Source: an uncultured Eubacteriales bacterium (GTDB lineage Bacteria; Bacillota; Clostridia; Lachnospirales; Lachnospiraceae). Taken from it: a DNA stretch of 27,128 nucleotides. The stretch spans positions 1 to 27,128 of the forward strand of contig ONXW01000306.1 in the NCBI GenBank assembly GCA_900321915.1. The letters run 5' to 3'. A model generated the notes under the pieces. It saw only the letters and a list, made by a program, of their open reading frames with translations, had not been told where the DNA came from and did not search any database. This document shows positions 15,188 through 23,522 of this stretch, piece after piece. Made by a program: the position numbers and the translations under genes. The stretch's first letter is position 1. Each line of letters begins with the position of its first letter.

Positions 15188-17862
15188 GCCGTGTGACAGC
15201 AGGAATCCTGGCACATGTCGACGCGGGCAAGACGACGCTGTCGGAAGCCATGCTCTACGACTGCGGCGTGATCCGTTCCCTGGGGCGGGTGGACAGGGGG
15301 GATGCCTTCCTGGACACCGACGGGCTGGAAAAGGCCCGGGGAATTACCATTTTCTCCAAGCAGGCCATCCTGTCCGTGCAGGACACGGAGATAACGCTCC
15401 TGGACACCCCGGGACATGTGGATTTCTCAGCGGAGATGGAACGGACGCTCCAGGTCCTGGATTATGCCGTTCTTCTCGTGAGCGGTTCGGAAGGAGTGCA
15501 GGCGCACACAGAAACTCTGTGGCGTCTGCTTTCGCGTTATGGGATTCCGGTGTTTGTTTTCGTCAACAAGATGGACCTGGCGGACAGAAGCCCCGGGGAG
15601 CTGATCGATGAGATGAAGCGGGTGCTGGGCGGAAGCTTCGTGGATTTTTCGGATGATACCTCGGAGGAATTCTTTGAGAATGCCGCCACCAGCGGGGAGG
15701 CGGAGCTGGAGGAGTTCCTGGGGACGGGCTCTGTCAGCGAAGAGCACCTGCGGGAAGCCATCCGGAGGCGGGACCTTGTCCCCTGCTGGTTCGGGTCCGC
15801 CCTGAAAAATGAAGGCGTTCAGGAGTTCCTCCTGGGACTTGGGAAGTATATCACACCGCCGGAGTACGGCGGGGAATTCGCGGCAAAGGTCTTTAAGATC
15901 GAGCGGGACGGAGACGGGAAGCGGATGACGCTCATGAAGATCACCGGGGGGAGCCTCTCGGTGCGGGATGAGGTCAACGGCGAGAAGGTAAACGGCATCC
16001 GCATTTATTCCGGGGAAAAGTTCCGGCCGGTCACCACCGCGGAAGCGGGAAGCGTCTGCGCCGTCCTGGGGCTTTCCGGCACAAAGCCGGGCATGGGGCT
16101 CGGCGCGGAGCCGGACTCCGACGTCCCCGTGCTGGAGCCGGTGATGACGTACCGCCTGATCCTTCCCGCGGAGATGGACGCGGCGAAGGCCATCCCGAAG
16201 CTGCGGGAGGTGGAGGAAGAGATCCCGGAGCTCCACATGGTATGGGATGAGGAAAAACAGGAGATTCACGCCCAGATTATGGGCGCGGTGCAGATGGAGA
16301 TTCTGCAGGCTATTCTGCCGGAACGCCTGGGATGCCCTGTCCGGTTCGGGGACCGCAGCATCGTCTACCGGGAAACCATCACGGACACGGTGGAGGGCGT
16401 GGGGCACTTTGAACCGCTCCGGCACTACGCGGAGGTGCACCTCCTGCTGGAGCCCTCCGAGCGGGGCAGCGGCCTGACCTTCGCCGATGACTGCAGCACG
16501 GATGCCCTGGCCGGGAACTGGCACCGGCTGATCCTGACCCACCTGGCGGAGCGGGAGCACCGGGGCGTTCTCACCGGGGCCCCGGTGACGGACATGAAGA
16601 TCACGCTGGTGTCCGGCCGGGCCCACCTGAAGCACACCGAGGGCGGCGATTTCCGCCAGGCGGTGTACCGGGCGGTGCGGCAGGGCCTGATGGAGGCGGA
16701 GTCCCTGCTGCTGGAGCCGTACTACAATTTCCGCCTGGAGATTCCGGAAGCCTATGTGGGGCGCGCCATGACAGACCTGGGACGGATGGACGCGAAGTTC
16801 GGGATGCCGGAGACGGAGCGCGGGATGGCCGTGATTTCCGGCCGGGCCCCGGTCAGCACCATTGACCCCTATCAGGCGGAGGTGACGGCTTACACGGCGG
16901 GCCGCGGAAGGCTTGTGTGTTCCGCCGGCGGGTACGACGTGTGCCATAATACGGAGGAGGTGCTGGAGCAGTCCTCCTACGACCCGGAGCTGGACCTCCG
17001 AAACCCGACGGGCTCTGTGTTCTGTACCCACGGCGCGGGCTTCTATGTGCCGTGGAATGAAGTGAAAAACTATATGCACCTGGAGAGCTGTTTTTCTTCC
17101 CGGGCCGGAGAGCTGAAGGATACGGCGGATGTGGAGACGGCGGCGCTGACCAGGCAGGGCGGGGACAACCGTGACCGGAGCGGGGAGGTATGGCTCGGCA
17201 CGGAGGAGATCGACGCGATCCTGGACAGGACCTACAACGCCAACAGGAAGCCGGAGGAAGGCGCGGGGAGAAACCGCTGGGGCGCAAAGCGAAGAAAAGG
17301 AACGGGGCAGGAGACCGTCATCTCCGCGCCGAAGGCGGCGGACAGGGCGTCCGGGAGCGGCACCCCGAAGAAAGCGGGACCGAAATACCTGCTGGTGGAC
17401 GGCTACAACACCATCTTTGCCTGGCCGGAGCTTTCGGAGCTCGCGAAGACCAATATCGACAGCGCCAGGGACAGGCTCCTGGACATCATGTGCAACTACC
17501 AGGGATACACAAAGTACTGCCTGATCGTGGTTTTTGACGCGTACCGCGTGCAGGGGCACAAAACGGAATACTTTGATTACCGCAATATCCACGTGGTATA
17601 CACGAAGACGGCGGAGACGGCGGACCAGTATATCGAGAGGTTTTCCCAGGAGCACGCGAAGCATTATGATGTGACCGTGGCGACTTCCGACGGGCTTGAG
17701 CAGATCATAGTCCGGTCCCAGAACGCCGTGGTTCTCTCCGCCCGCGACCTCATGGAGGAGGTCAGCCGGACGGATTCCCTCATCCGGGAAAACCTGGGAC
17801 AGAAGGAGACAGGCATGAAAAACCGCCCCTTTGAAGGGCTCAAAGGACCGGAAAATGCCTGA
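15184..17862 (+). CDS. TetM/EF-G-like ribosomal GTPase fused to a Rae1/YacP-type NYN nuclease
   Basis: The 892-residue protein has two parts. Residues 1 to about 640 form a translation-factor GTPase of the ribosomal-protection (TetM) type: G1 AHVDAGKTT (10-18), RGIT (52-55), DTPGH (74-78), NKMD (128-131), GSAL (204-207), then EF-G-like domains II-V. The domain IV loop reads GRAHLKHTEGGDFR (478-491), lacking the SPVS of TetM's drug-displacing loop, so tetracycline resistance is doubtful. After a basic, flexible linker (about 645-733) comes an NYN domain: LLVDGYN with D739, VVFDAYR with D785, ETADQYIER with D814 and ATSDGLEQ with D836, the acidic set expected for a nuclease. Rae1 cleaves mRNA in the ribosomal A site, and TetM/EF-G occupy that same region, so ribosome-targeted mRNA cleavage is inferred. 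TetM itself is about 640 residues long. Confidence 0.9.
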   Translation: MSRVTAGILAHVDAGKTTLSEAMLYDCGVIRSLGRVDRGDAFLDTDGLEKARGITIFSKQAILSVQDTEITLLDTPGHVDFSAEMERTLQVLDYAVLLVSGSEGVQAHTETLWRLLSRYGIPVFVFVNKMDLADRSPGELIDEMKRVLGGSFVDFSDDTSEEFFENAATSGEAELEEFLGTGSVSEEHLREAIRRRDLVPCWFGSALKNEGVQEFLLGLGKYITPPEYGGEFAAKVFKIERDGDGKRMTLMKITGGSLSVRDEVNGEKVNGIRIYSGEKFRPVTTAEAGSVCAVLGLSGTKPGMGLGAEPDSDVPVLEPVMTYRLILPAEMDAAKAIPKLREVEEEIPELHMVWDEEKQEIHAQIMGAVQMEILQAILPERLGCPVRFGDRSIVYRETITDTVEGVGHFEPLRHYAEVHLLLEPSERGSGLTFADDCSTDALAGNWHRLILTHLAEREHRGVLTGAPVTDMKITLVSGRAHLKHTEGGDFRQAVYRAVRQGLMEAESLLLEPYYNFRLEIPEAYVGRAMTDLGRMDAKFGMPETERGMAVISGRAPVSTIDPYQAEVTAYTAGRGRLVCSAGGYDVCHNTEEVLEQSSYDPELDLRNPTGSVFCTHGAGFYVPWNEVKNYMHLESCFSSRAGELKDTADVETAALTRQGGDNRDRSGEVWLGTEEIDAILDRTYNANRKPEEGAGRNRWGAKRRKGTGQETVISAPKAADRASGSGTPKKAGPKYLLVDGYNTIFAWPELSELAKTNIDSARDRLLDIMCNYQGYTKYCLIVVFDAYRVQGHKTEYFDYRNIHVVYTKTAETADQYIERFSQEHAKHYDVTVATSDGLEQIIVRSQNAVVLSARDLMEEVSRTDSLIRENLGQKETGMKNRPFEGLKGPENA

Positions 17863-17877
17863 AAATCCTTTTTTTCC

Positions 17878-17906
17878 TTGCATTCCGGCCGGATGTGTGT
17901 TATTAT
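17878..17906 (+). promoter_or_regulatory. Promoter of the rimP-nusA-infB operon
   Basis: TTGCAT (17878-17883) and TATTAT (17901-17906) are 17 bases apart, in the gap after the fusion gene. The start site near 17913 gives a leader of about 120 bases that contains three hairpins. Confidence 0.72.
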
Positions 17907-17936
17907 CCATACGATAACAAAATGATGATTACTGTA

Positions 17937-18011
17937 GGAGTGGGCGCAAGTCCACTCCTTTGTTTATGACAATCTGCGCGGCCCGGAAGGACGGGCCGGG
18001 GCGCATGCCCC
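17937..18011 (+). promoter_or_regulatory. Structured 5' leader of rimP (three hairpins)
   Basis: Hairpin 1 pairs GGAGTGGG (17937-17944) with TCCACTCC (17951-17958) and is followed by TTTGTTT, so it resembles a weak terminator or attenuator. A GAGTGGG...CCCACTC-type stem with T-run before rimP (ylxS) is, from memory, common in Firmicutes. Hairpin 2 pairs 17980-17985 with 17992-17997. Hairpin 3 pairs 17998-18002 with 18007-18011. The ribosome binding site (AAAGGTGGTG) lies downstream of all three. NusA, encoded in this operon, acts on pause hairpins, so autoregulation is possible but unproven. Confidence 0.6.
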
Positions 18012-18035
18012 GCAGACAGGAAAGGTGGTGAGACC

Positions 18036-18503
18036 ATGACAAGGGCAGACAGCTACACGAAAAAAGTGGAAAACTGGCTGGTACCGGTGCTGGAGCCGAT
18101 GGGCTTTGAGCTCGTGGACGTCGAGTATGTGAAGGAAGCGGGCACCTGGTATCTCCGCGTCTATATCGACAAGGAGGGCGGCATCAGCGTGGATGACTGC
18201 GAGACGGTCAGCCGCCGCATGGACACGTGGCTGGACGAGGAGGATTTTATTTCCGACAGCTACATACTGGAGGTGAGCTCCCCCGGGCTGGGGAGGCCCC
18301 TGAAAAAAGAGAAGGATTATATCCGCAACGAGGGATGCGCTGTGGAGGTACATCTCTACAAAGCGCAAAACGGGGAGAAGGATTTTGAAGGAATCCTGAA
18401 ATCCTGGGACGCGGATACCGTGACGCTCGCCTTTTCCGGGGATGAGGAGATAACCTTCCGGAAAAAAGAAATTGCGTTAATACGTCAGGCCATAGACTTC
18501 TAA
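18036..18503 (+). CDS. rimP: Ribosome maturation factor RimP
   Basis: This 155-residue protein helps mature the 30S ribosomal subunit. It has the two-domain RimP layout: an N-terminal domain with WLVPVLEPMGFELVDVEYV and the hallmark LEVSSPGLGRPL near residues 77-88, then a C-terminal Sm-like beta domain (about 95-155). Length is normal. The ATG is preceded by AAAGGTGGTG. It is the first gene of the nine-gene operon and is followed after 26 bases by nusA, the usual Firmicutes order. Confidence 0.96.
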   Translation: MTRADSYTKKVENWLVPVLEPMGFELVDVEYVKEAGTWYLRVYIDKEGGISVDDCETVSRRMDTWLDEEDFISDSYILEVSSPGLGRPLKKEKDYIRNEGCAVEVHLYKAQNGEKDFEGILKSWDADTVTLAFSGDEEITFRKKEIALIRQAIDF

Positions 18504-18529
18504 GGCTTAAGGCAGGAGGAAAAAGAAAA

Positions 18530-19714
18530 ATGAGCAAGGAATTGATGGAAGCGCTGGAAGCCGTAGAGCGGGAGCACAACATCAGCAAGGACGTTCTGCT
18601 GGACGCGATCGAGAATTCTCTCATCACCGCGTGCAGGAACCATTACGGCCGCGCGGACAATATCCGCGTGGAGATGAACCGGGAAACCGGTGATTTCGCT
18701 GTCGTTGCAGAGAAAGAAGTCGTGGAGACGGTGGAAGACAGCATGCTCCAGATCAGCGAGGCGGAGGCCAGGATGAAGGATCCGAAAGCAAGGATCGGCG
18801 ATATCATGCGCTTCCCCATCGACTCGAAGAAGTTCGGGAGAATCGCGACCCAGAACGCGAAAAACGTGATTCTGCAGAAGATCCGGGAGGAGGAGAGAAA
18901 GTCCCTTTTCCAGGACTGGTACTGCAAGGAGAAGGATATCGTTTCCGGCGTGGTGCAGCGCTATGTCAACCACAATTATTATATTGACCTGGGCAAGATT
19001 GACGCTGTCCTCACGGAGAATGAGCAGGTCAAGACAGAGAAGTTCCGCCCCACAGAGCGCATCCGCCTGTATGTGCTGGAGGTCAAGGACGCCAACCGCG
19101 GCCCGCGCATCACGGTTTCCAGGACCCATCCGGAGCTGGTGAAGCGCCTCTTTGAGTCCGAGGTGGCCGAAGTGAAGGACGGGACCGTGGAGATCCGCGC
19201 CATCGCCCGCGAGGCCGGCTCCAGGACCAAGATCGCGGTAAGCTCCAATGAGCCGAATGTGGATCCGGTGGGCGCCTGCGTCGGCATCAACGGCGCCAGG
19301 GTCAACGCGGTGGTACAGGAGCTCAGGGGAGAAAAGATAGACATCATCAACTGGGACGACAACCCGGCGTTCCTCATCGAGAACGCGCTGAGCCCGGCCA
19401 AGGTTATCCTGGTGGCCGCCGACGAGGACGCGAAGGAAGCGGAGGTTATTGTCCCGGATCACCAGCTTTCCCTGGCCATCGGCAAGGAAGGGCAGAATGC
19501 GAGACTGGCAGCGCGCCTGACAGGATATCGCATCGATATCAAGAGTGAGACGGAAGCTCGTGAATCCGGTCTGCTGGATGAACTCGAGATGGGATACCAG
19601 GATGGATTTGAGGGATACACAGACGAGCCGCTGTACGGCGGCGACGCCGGCCAGGACATGGACCCGGAGGCGTATCCCGAGGAGATGCCTGAGGAAACCA
19701 CAGAGATGCAGTAA
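18530..19714 (+). CDS. nusA: Transcription termination/antitermination factor NusA
   Basis: The 394-residue RNA-polymerase-associated protein shows the standard order: an N-terminal polymerase-binding domain (about 1-125, opening [20 protein letters not shown]), an S1 domain (about 135-200), and two KH domains (about 200-345). The first KH has GING in [12 protein letters not shown]; the second has GKEG in [16 protein letters not shown]. It ends with a strongly acidic tail of about 45 residues (rich in D, E, G and Y) instead of the extra acidic repeats of enterobacterial NusA. AGGAGG-type sequence (GGCAGGAGG) precedes the ATG. It modulates pausing, termination and coupling to translation, and may act on its own operon leader. 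Confidence 0.96.
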   Translation: MSKELMEALEAVEREHNISKDVLLDAIENSLITACRNHYGRADNIRVEMNRETGDFAVVAEKEVVETVEDSMLQISEAEARMKDPKARIGDIMRFPIDSKKFGRIATQNAKNVILQKIREEERKSLFQDWYCKEKDIVSGVVQRYVNHNYYIDLGKIDAVLTENEQVKTEKFRPTERIRLYVLEVKDANRGPRITVSRTHPELVKRLFESEVAEVKDGTVEIRAIAREAGSRTKIAVSSNEPNVDPVGACVGINGARVNAVVQELRGEKIDIINWDDNPAFLIENALSPAKVILVAADEDAKEAEVIVPDHQLSLAIGKEGQNARLAARLTGYRIDIKSETEARESGLLDELEMGYQDGFEGYTDEPLYGGDAGQDMDPEAYPEEMPEETTEMQ

Positions 19715-19763
19715 CCGAAAATCAGTCTTGCGTGTACCTGCGCAGTATGGGAAGTGAGAGACA

Positions 19764-20039
19764 TTGGCGGAAAAAAGAATACCACTCAGGAAATGCACCG
19801 GCTGCGGTGAGATGAAATCGAAAAAAGAGATGGTGCGGGTGATTCGCACGGCGGAGGGAGAGATCCTGACGGACCTTACCGGAAGGAAAAACGGCCGCGG
19901 CGCGTATCTCTGCAGAAATCCGGAATGCCTGAAGAAGGCGGCAAAAAACAGGGGGCTGGAGCGTTCGCTCAGGGTGCCGGTGCCGCCGGAGGTATATAAG
20001 ACGCTGGAAGAGGAGATATCGCAGATTGGACAGCCGTAA
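19764..20039 (+). CDS. ylxR: YlxR family RNA-binding protein (RnpM)
   Basis: The 91-residue protein has the DUF448 hallmarks: [20 protein letters not shown] at residues 5-24, then GRGAYLCRN and a basic helix NRGLERSL. YlxR binds RNA, and the B. subtilis protein has been described as an RNase P modulator. The start must be TTG at 19764: the conserved motif begins five residues in, and no in-frame ATG or GTG precedes it. The upstream GAAGTGAGAG is a weak ribosome binding site, which suggests low translation. Its 3' end overlaps the next gene by 14 bases. Confidence 0.93.
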   Translation: MAEKRIPLRKCTGCGEMKSKKEMVRVIRTAEGEILTDLTGRKNGRGAYLCRNPECLKKAAKNRGLERSLRVPVPPEVYKTLEEEISQIGQP

Positions 20040-20367
20040 AAGAGTATTGAATTATCTGGGCCTCGCGAGGAAGGCGGGAAAGCTCTCCCCGGGAGGATTT
20101 ATGACCGAGAAAGCGGTCAAGGGATTTCGGGCCAATCTGGTGCTGGTATCGGAGGAGGCTTCCGGAAACACAAAAAAAGATTTCAGCAGTATGTGTGAGT
20201 ATTATAAGGTTCCCATGTACATTTTCGGAGACAGGGATTCGCTGGGACGGGCGATAGGCAGGGATTCCTGCACGTCGCTGGCGGTCACGGACGCGGGATT
20301 CGCAGGACAGATCATCAGTTTACTGGAAACCATGCAGAACGGAGGCAGTGAATATGAGGGTAAATGA
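20026..20367 (+). CDS. ylxQ: L7Ae-family ribosomal protein YlxQ
   Basis: The 113-residue protein belongs to the L7Ae/L30e kink-turn RNA-binding family (YlxQ), always found between ylxR and infB in Firmicutes. Family landmarks are NYLGLARKAGKLSPGG near the start, KANLVLVSEEAS-like sequence with SGNTKK, the YYKVP motif, LGRAIGRDSC and VTDAGFAGQI. The start is a TTG at 20026, lying 14 bases inside ylxR, with GGAGA upstream; the next in-frame ATG would remove the conserved N-terminus. Its stop overlaps infB by 14 bases, so translation of ylxR, ylxQ and infB is probably coupled. Confidence 0.93.
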   Translation: MDSRKRVLNYLGLARKAGKLSPGGFMTEKAVKGFRANLVLVSEEASGNTKKDFSSMCEYYKVPMYIFGDRDSLGRAIGRDSCTSLAVTDAGFAGQIISLLETMQNGGSEYEGK

Positions 20368-23300
20368 ATTATCCAAGGAACTTGGAAGGACAAATAAAGA
20401 AGTATTGGAAATACTGAAGAAGAATAATTACGATGTGAAAAGTCACGCCTCCAATATCAACGAGGAGCAGGTGGCTGCGGTGAAGCGGTCCCTGGGCCTG
20501 GGCGGTTCCCCCGCCCCGGCGAAAGCCCCGGAGGCGCAGGCTCCGGCCCCGGCAAAAGCCCCGGAGGCACAGGCCCCGGCCCCGGTAAAAGCACCGGAGG
20601 CGCAGGCCCCGGCGGCGAAAGCCCCGGAGGCACAGGCCCCGGCAGCGAAAGCCCCGGAGAGGGAGGGGGCTGCGCAGGCAGGCACACCCGGACAGCCGCA
20701 GAAGAGAAGAATTGCCGCGGTGTTCCGCCCGCAGAACAGCATGCAGCGGCCGAAACGACCGGCGGGATATACCGGCCAGCAGAGACCCGGCGCGGACCGT
20801 CCGGGCCAGCAGAGGCCGGGCGTAAGACCGGGACAGCCGCAGCCGCAGCAGAGACCGGCACAGCCTGACCGGGAAGCGCAGATCCGCGCGCAGAAGGCAA
20901 GGGAAGCCCAGGCGGCAGCGGAGGCGGAGAAGGCAAAGGCAGCCGCGGAGGCGGCAGCGGAGGCAGAGAAGGCGAAGGCGGCCGCGGAAGCGGCGGCGGC
21001 AAAGGCCCAGGAGGCGAAGCCGGAAACCCCGGCAGCACCCGCAGCACCGGCAGCGCCGCAGGAACCGGCAAAACCGGCGCCGAGAACATTTTCCGGCCCC
21101 ATTGTCCCCACCAGGCCGGCCTTCAACCCGAGACCGATCAACCGTCCGGCACCGTCCCAGGACAACAGGGGACAGGGCCGCGACGGACGCCAGGGAGGAT
21201 TCCAGAACCGCGACGGGCGCCAGGGAGGGTTCCAGAACCGCGACGGACGCCAGGGAGGGTTCCAGAACCGTGACGGGCGCCCGGGATTCCCGGCACGCGA
21301 CGGAAACAGATCCGGATTCCCGAACCGCGACGGAAACAGGCCCGGATTCCCGGCACGCGACGGCAGCCGCCCCGGATTCCCGGCACGCGACGGCAGCCGC
21401 CCGGGATTCCAGAACCGCGACGGAAACCGCCCCGGATTCCAGGGCGGACGCGGATTCTACGACAAGGATAAGGACGCCGATACCCAGGGCAGGGGCGGCG
21501 CGCCGGCCAGAGGCCAGCAGGGAGGACGTCCCGGCGCAAGGCCGCAGGAGGGATCCTTCGGAGATCGCCCGCTGCAGAAGCAGCAGAACAATAAGCAGAG
21601 CAAGAATGCCTATAAGGATAAGAACAGCCGCTTCGACCGCGAGGAAGAGAAGCGCGGCAAAGGGAAGGGCCAGGCAGGCAAGACCCAGGCCGTGAAGGTG
21701 CCGGCGCCGAAGCCGGAGCCGAAGGAACCGGTCATCAAGACCATCACGCTTCCCGAGAAGCTGACCATCAGGGAGCTGGCGGAGAAGATGAAGCTCCAGC
21801 CGGCGGCCATCGTGAAGAAGCTCTTCATGGAAGGCCAGATTGTCACCATCAACCAGGAAATTGAATATGACAAGGCGGAGGAGATCGCGCTGATGTTCGA
21901 CGTCCTCTGCGAGCAGGAAGAAAAAGTCGACGTTATCGCGGAACTCCTGAAAGAGGAGGACGAGGCGGAGGAGACCCTGGAAGAGAGGGCCCCGGTCGTC
22001 TGCGTCATGGGCCACGTCGACCACGGCAAGACCTCCCTCCTGGACGCGATCCGGGAGACCAACGTCACCGCGAAGGAAGCCGGCGGCATTACCCAGAGAA
22101 TCGGTGCCTACATGGTGGAGACAAACGGCCACAAGATCACCTTCCTGGATACCCCCGGCCACGAGGCGTTTACCGCCATGCGTATGCGCGGCGCCCAGTC
22201 GACGGATATCGCCGTTCTGGTCGTTGCGGCCGATGACGGCGTGATGCCGCAGACCGAGGAGGCTATCAACCACGCAAAGGCCGCGGGCGTTGACATTATC
22301 ATCGCCATCAACAAGATGGATAAGCCGGGCGCCAACCCGGACCGCGTGAAGCAGGAGCTTTCCCAGCACGGGATCCTCACCGAGGACTGGGGCGGGGATG
22401 TGCCCAGCGTCGAGGTTTCCGCAAAGACCAAACAGGGAATTCCGGAGCTTCTGGACATGATCCTGCTGGTGGCTGAGGTGAAGGAGCTGAAAGCGAACCC
22501 GAACCGCAACGCCAGGGGCCTGGTTATCGAGGCCAGCCTGGACAAGGGCAGGGGTCCTGTGGCGACCATCCTGATCCAGAAGGGCACCCTGCATGTGGGC
22601 GACCCGGTGGCGGCAGGCCACTGCTTCGGCAAGGTCCGCGCCATGACCAATGAGAACGGCCGCCGCCTGAAGGAGGCCGGTCCGTCCACGCCGGTGGAGA
22701 TCATCGGACTGAACGACGTTCCGAGCGCCGGTGAAGTGTTCATGCAGGTGGATTCGGAGAAAGAGGCGAGAAGCATCGCCGATACCTATATTGCGGAGGG
22801 CAAGAAGGTCCTTCTGGAGGGCATCCGCAAGCCGGCAACCCTGGACGGCCTCTTCGCCGAGATCCAGGCCGGCAATGTGAAGGAACTCCCGATTATCGTG
22901 AAGGCCGATGTGCAGGGATCCGTCGAGGCGGTGAAGCAGAGCCTGCTGAAGCTGTCCAACGACGAGGTGGCTATCAAGGTTATCCACAGCGGCGTCGGCG
23001 CCATCACCGAGTCGGATGCGAGCCTGGCTTCCGCGTCCGGTGCCATCATCATCGGATTCAACGTGCGTCCGGATGCGACTGCCAAGTCCATCGTGGACCG
23101 CGAGAAGCTGGATATGCGCCTGTACAAGGTTATCTACCAGGCCATCGATGATGTGGAAGCGGCCATGAAGGGCATGCTGGAGCCGATCTACGAGGAGCGG
23201 ATTATCGGACACGGCGTGGTCCGCCAGACCTTCAAGGCCTCCAAAGTCGGAACCATCGCCGGTACCTATATCCTGGACGGAAAGTTTACCAGGGGCTGCA

Positions 23301-23488
23301 AGGCGCGCATTACCCGCGACGGCGAGCAGATATTTGACGGCGAGATCATTTCCCTGAAGAGATTCAAGGATGACGTGAAAGACGTCAATGCCGGCTATGA
23401 GTGCGGCGTTGTCTTTGACAAATTCGAGGATATCCGGGAGGAAGACAGCATCGAGGCTTACGCCATGGTTGAGGTTCCGAGGACCTGA
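20354..23488 (+). CDS. infB: Translation initiation factor IF-2
   Basis: The 1044-residue GTPase places initiator tRNA on the ribosome. An N-terminal IF2_N domain (1 to about 45, VNELSKELGRTNKEVLEILK) is followed by a very long low-complexity region (about 50-450): Ala-Pro repeats, Ala/Glu/Lys stretches, and an RDG-rich decapeptide array. A second IF2_N domain lies at about 460-515. The G domain has GHVDHGKT (553-560), DTPGHEAF (from 599) and NKMD (653-656), and is followed by domains II, III and the fMet-tRNA-binding C-terminus. The ATG at 20354 has GGAGG eight bases upstream; a GTG two codons earlier is less likely. The protein is longer than B. subtilis IF2 (about 716 residues) because of the linker. 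Confidence 0.96.
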   Translation: MRVNELSKELGRTNKEVLEILKKNNYDVKSHASNINEEQVAAVKRSLGLGGSPAPAKAPEAQAPAPAKAPEAQAPAPVKAPEAQAPAAKAPEAQAPAAKAPEREGAAQAGTPGQPQKRRIAAVFRPQNSMQRPKRPAGYTGQQRPGADRPGQQRPGVRPGQPQPQQRPAQPDREAQIRAQKAREAQAAAEAEKAKAAAEAAAEAEKAKAAAEAAAAKAQEAKPETPAAPAAPAAPQEPAKPAPRTFSGPIVPTRPAFNPRPINRPAPSQDNRGQGRDGRQGGFQNRDGRQGGFQNRDGRQGGFQNRDGRPGFPARDGNRSGFPNRDGNRPGFPARDGSRPGFPARDGSRPGFQNRDGNRPGFQGGRGFYDKDKDADTQGRGGAPARGQQGGRPGARPQEGSFGDRPLQKQQNNKQSKNAYKDKNSRFDREEEKRGKGKGQAGKTQAVKVPAPKPEPKEPVIKTITLPEKLTIRELAEKMKLQPAAIVKKLFMEGQIVTINQEIEYDKAEEIALMFDVLCEQEEKVDVIAELLKEEDEAEETLEERAPVVCVMGHVDHGKTSLLDAIRETNVTAKEAGGITQRIGAYMVETNGHKITFLDTPGHEAFTAMRMRGAQSTDIAVLVVAADDGVMPQTEEAINHAKAAGVDIIIAINKMDKPGANPDRVKQELSQHGILTEDWGGDVPSVEVSAKTKQGIPELLDMILLVAEVKELKANPNRNARGLVIEASLDKGRGPVATILIQKGTLHVGDPVAAGHCFGKVRAMTNENGRRLKEAGPSTPVEIIGLNDVPSAGEVFMQVDSEKEARSIADTYIAEGKKVLLEGIRKPATLDGLFAEIQAGNVKELPIIVKADVQGSVEAVKQSLLKLSNDEVAIKVIHSGVGAITESDASLASASGAIIIGFNVRPDATAKSIVDREKLDMRLYKVIYQAIDDVEAAMKGMLEPIYEERIIGHGVVRQTFKASKVGTIAGTYILDGKFTRGCKARITRDGEQIFDGEIISLKRFKDDVKDVNAGYECGVVFDKFEDIREEDSIEAYAMVEVPRT
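20511..20660 (+). repeat. Ala-Pro-Lys-Glu tandem repeat inside infB
   Basis: About five imperfect copies of a 27-33-base unit encode variants of AKAPEAQAPAP (residues about 53-102 of IF-2). It is an in-frame coding repeat, expected to be an extended, disordered spacer. Confidence 0.85.
21176..21450 (+). repeat. 30-base tandem repeat encoding RDG-rich decapeptides in infB
   Basis: About eight to nine in-frame copies of a 30-base unit encode NRDGRQGGFQ-like and RDGNRPGFPA-like decapeptides (IF-2 residues about 276-362). The first three copies are nearly identical at DNA level, which suggests recent slippage or unequal exchange; later copies have diverged in the Q/P and N/S positions. Confidence 0.88.
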
Positions 23489-23522
23489 TCCCGCATCGGA
23501 GGACAGGAAAGGAGCGCGAATT

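Noticed and set aside
15184..17862. Annotation as a tetracycline resistance determinant
   Set aside because: The drug-displacing loop differs, the protein carries a nuclease domain, and no mobile element surrounds it.
17828..17875. Possible terminator at the end of the GTPase-nuclease gene
   Set aside because: A seven-pair CCTTTGA/TCAAAGG stem exists, but it lies within the coding end and about 25 bases from the T-run at 17869-17875, so it is not a convincing intrinsic terminator.
15427..17910. Long antisense frame opposite the GTPase-nuclease gene
   Set aside because: All translation-factor motifs are on the plus strand; the reverse frame is composition-driven.
21176..21450. Regularly spaced repeat that might be taken for a CRISPR array
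   Set aside because: Units are contiguous, in frame, without unique spacers, and encode a decapeptide in IF-2.
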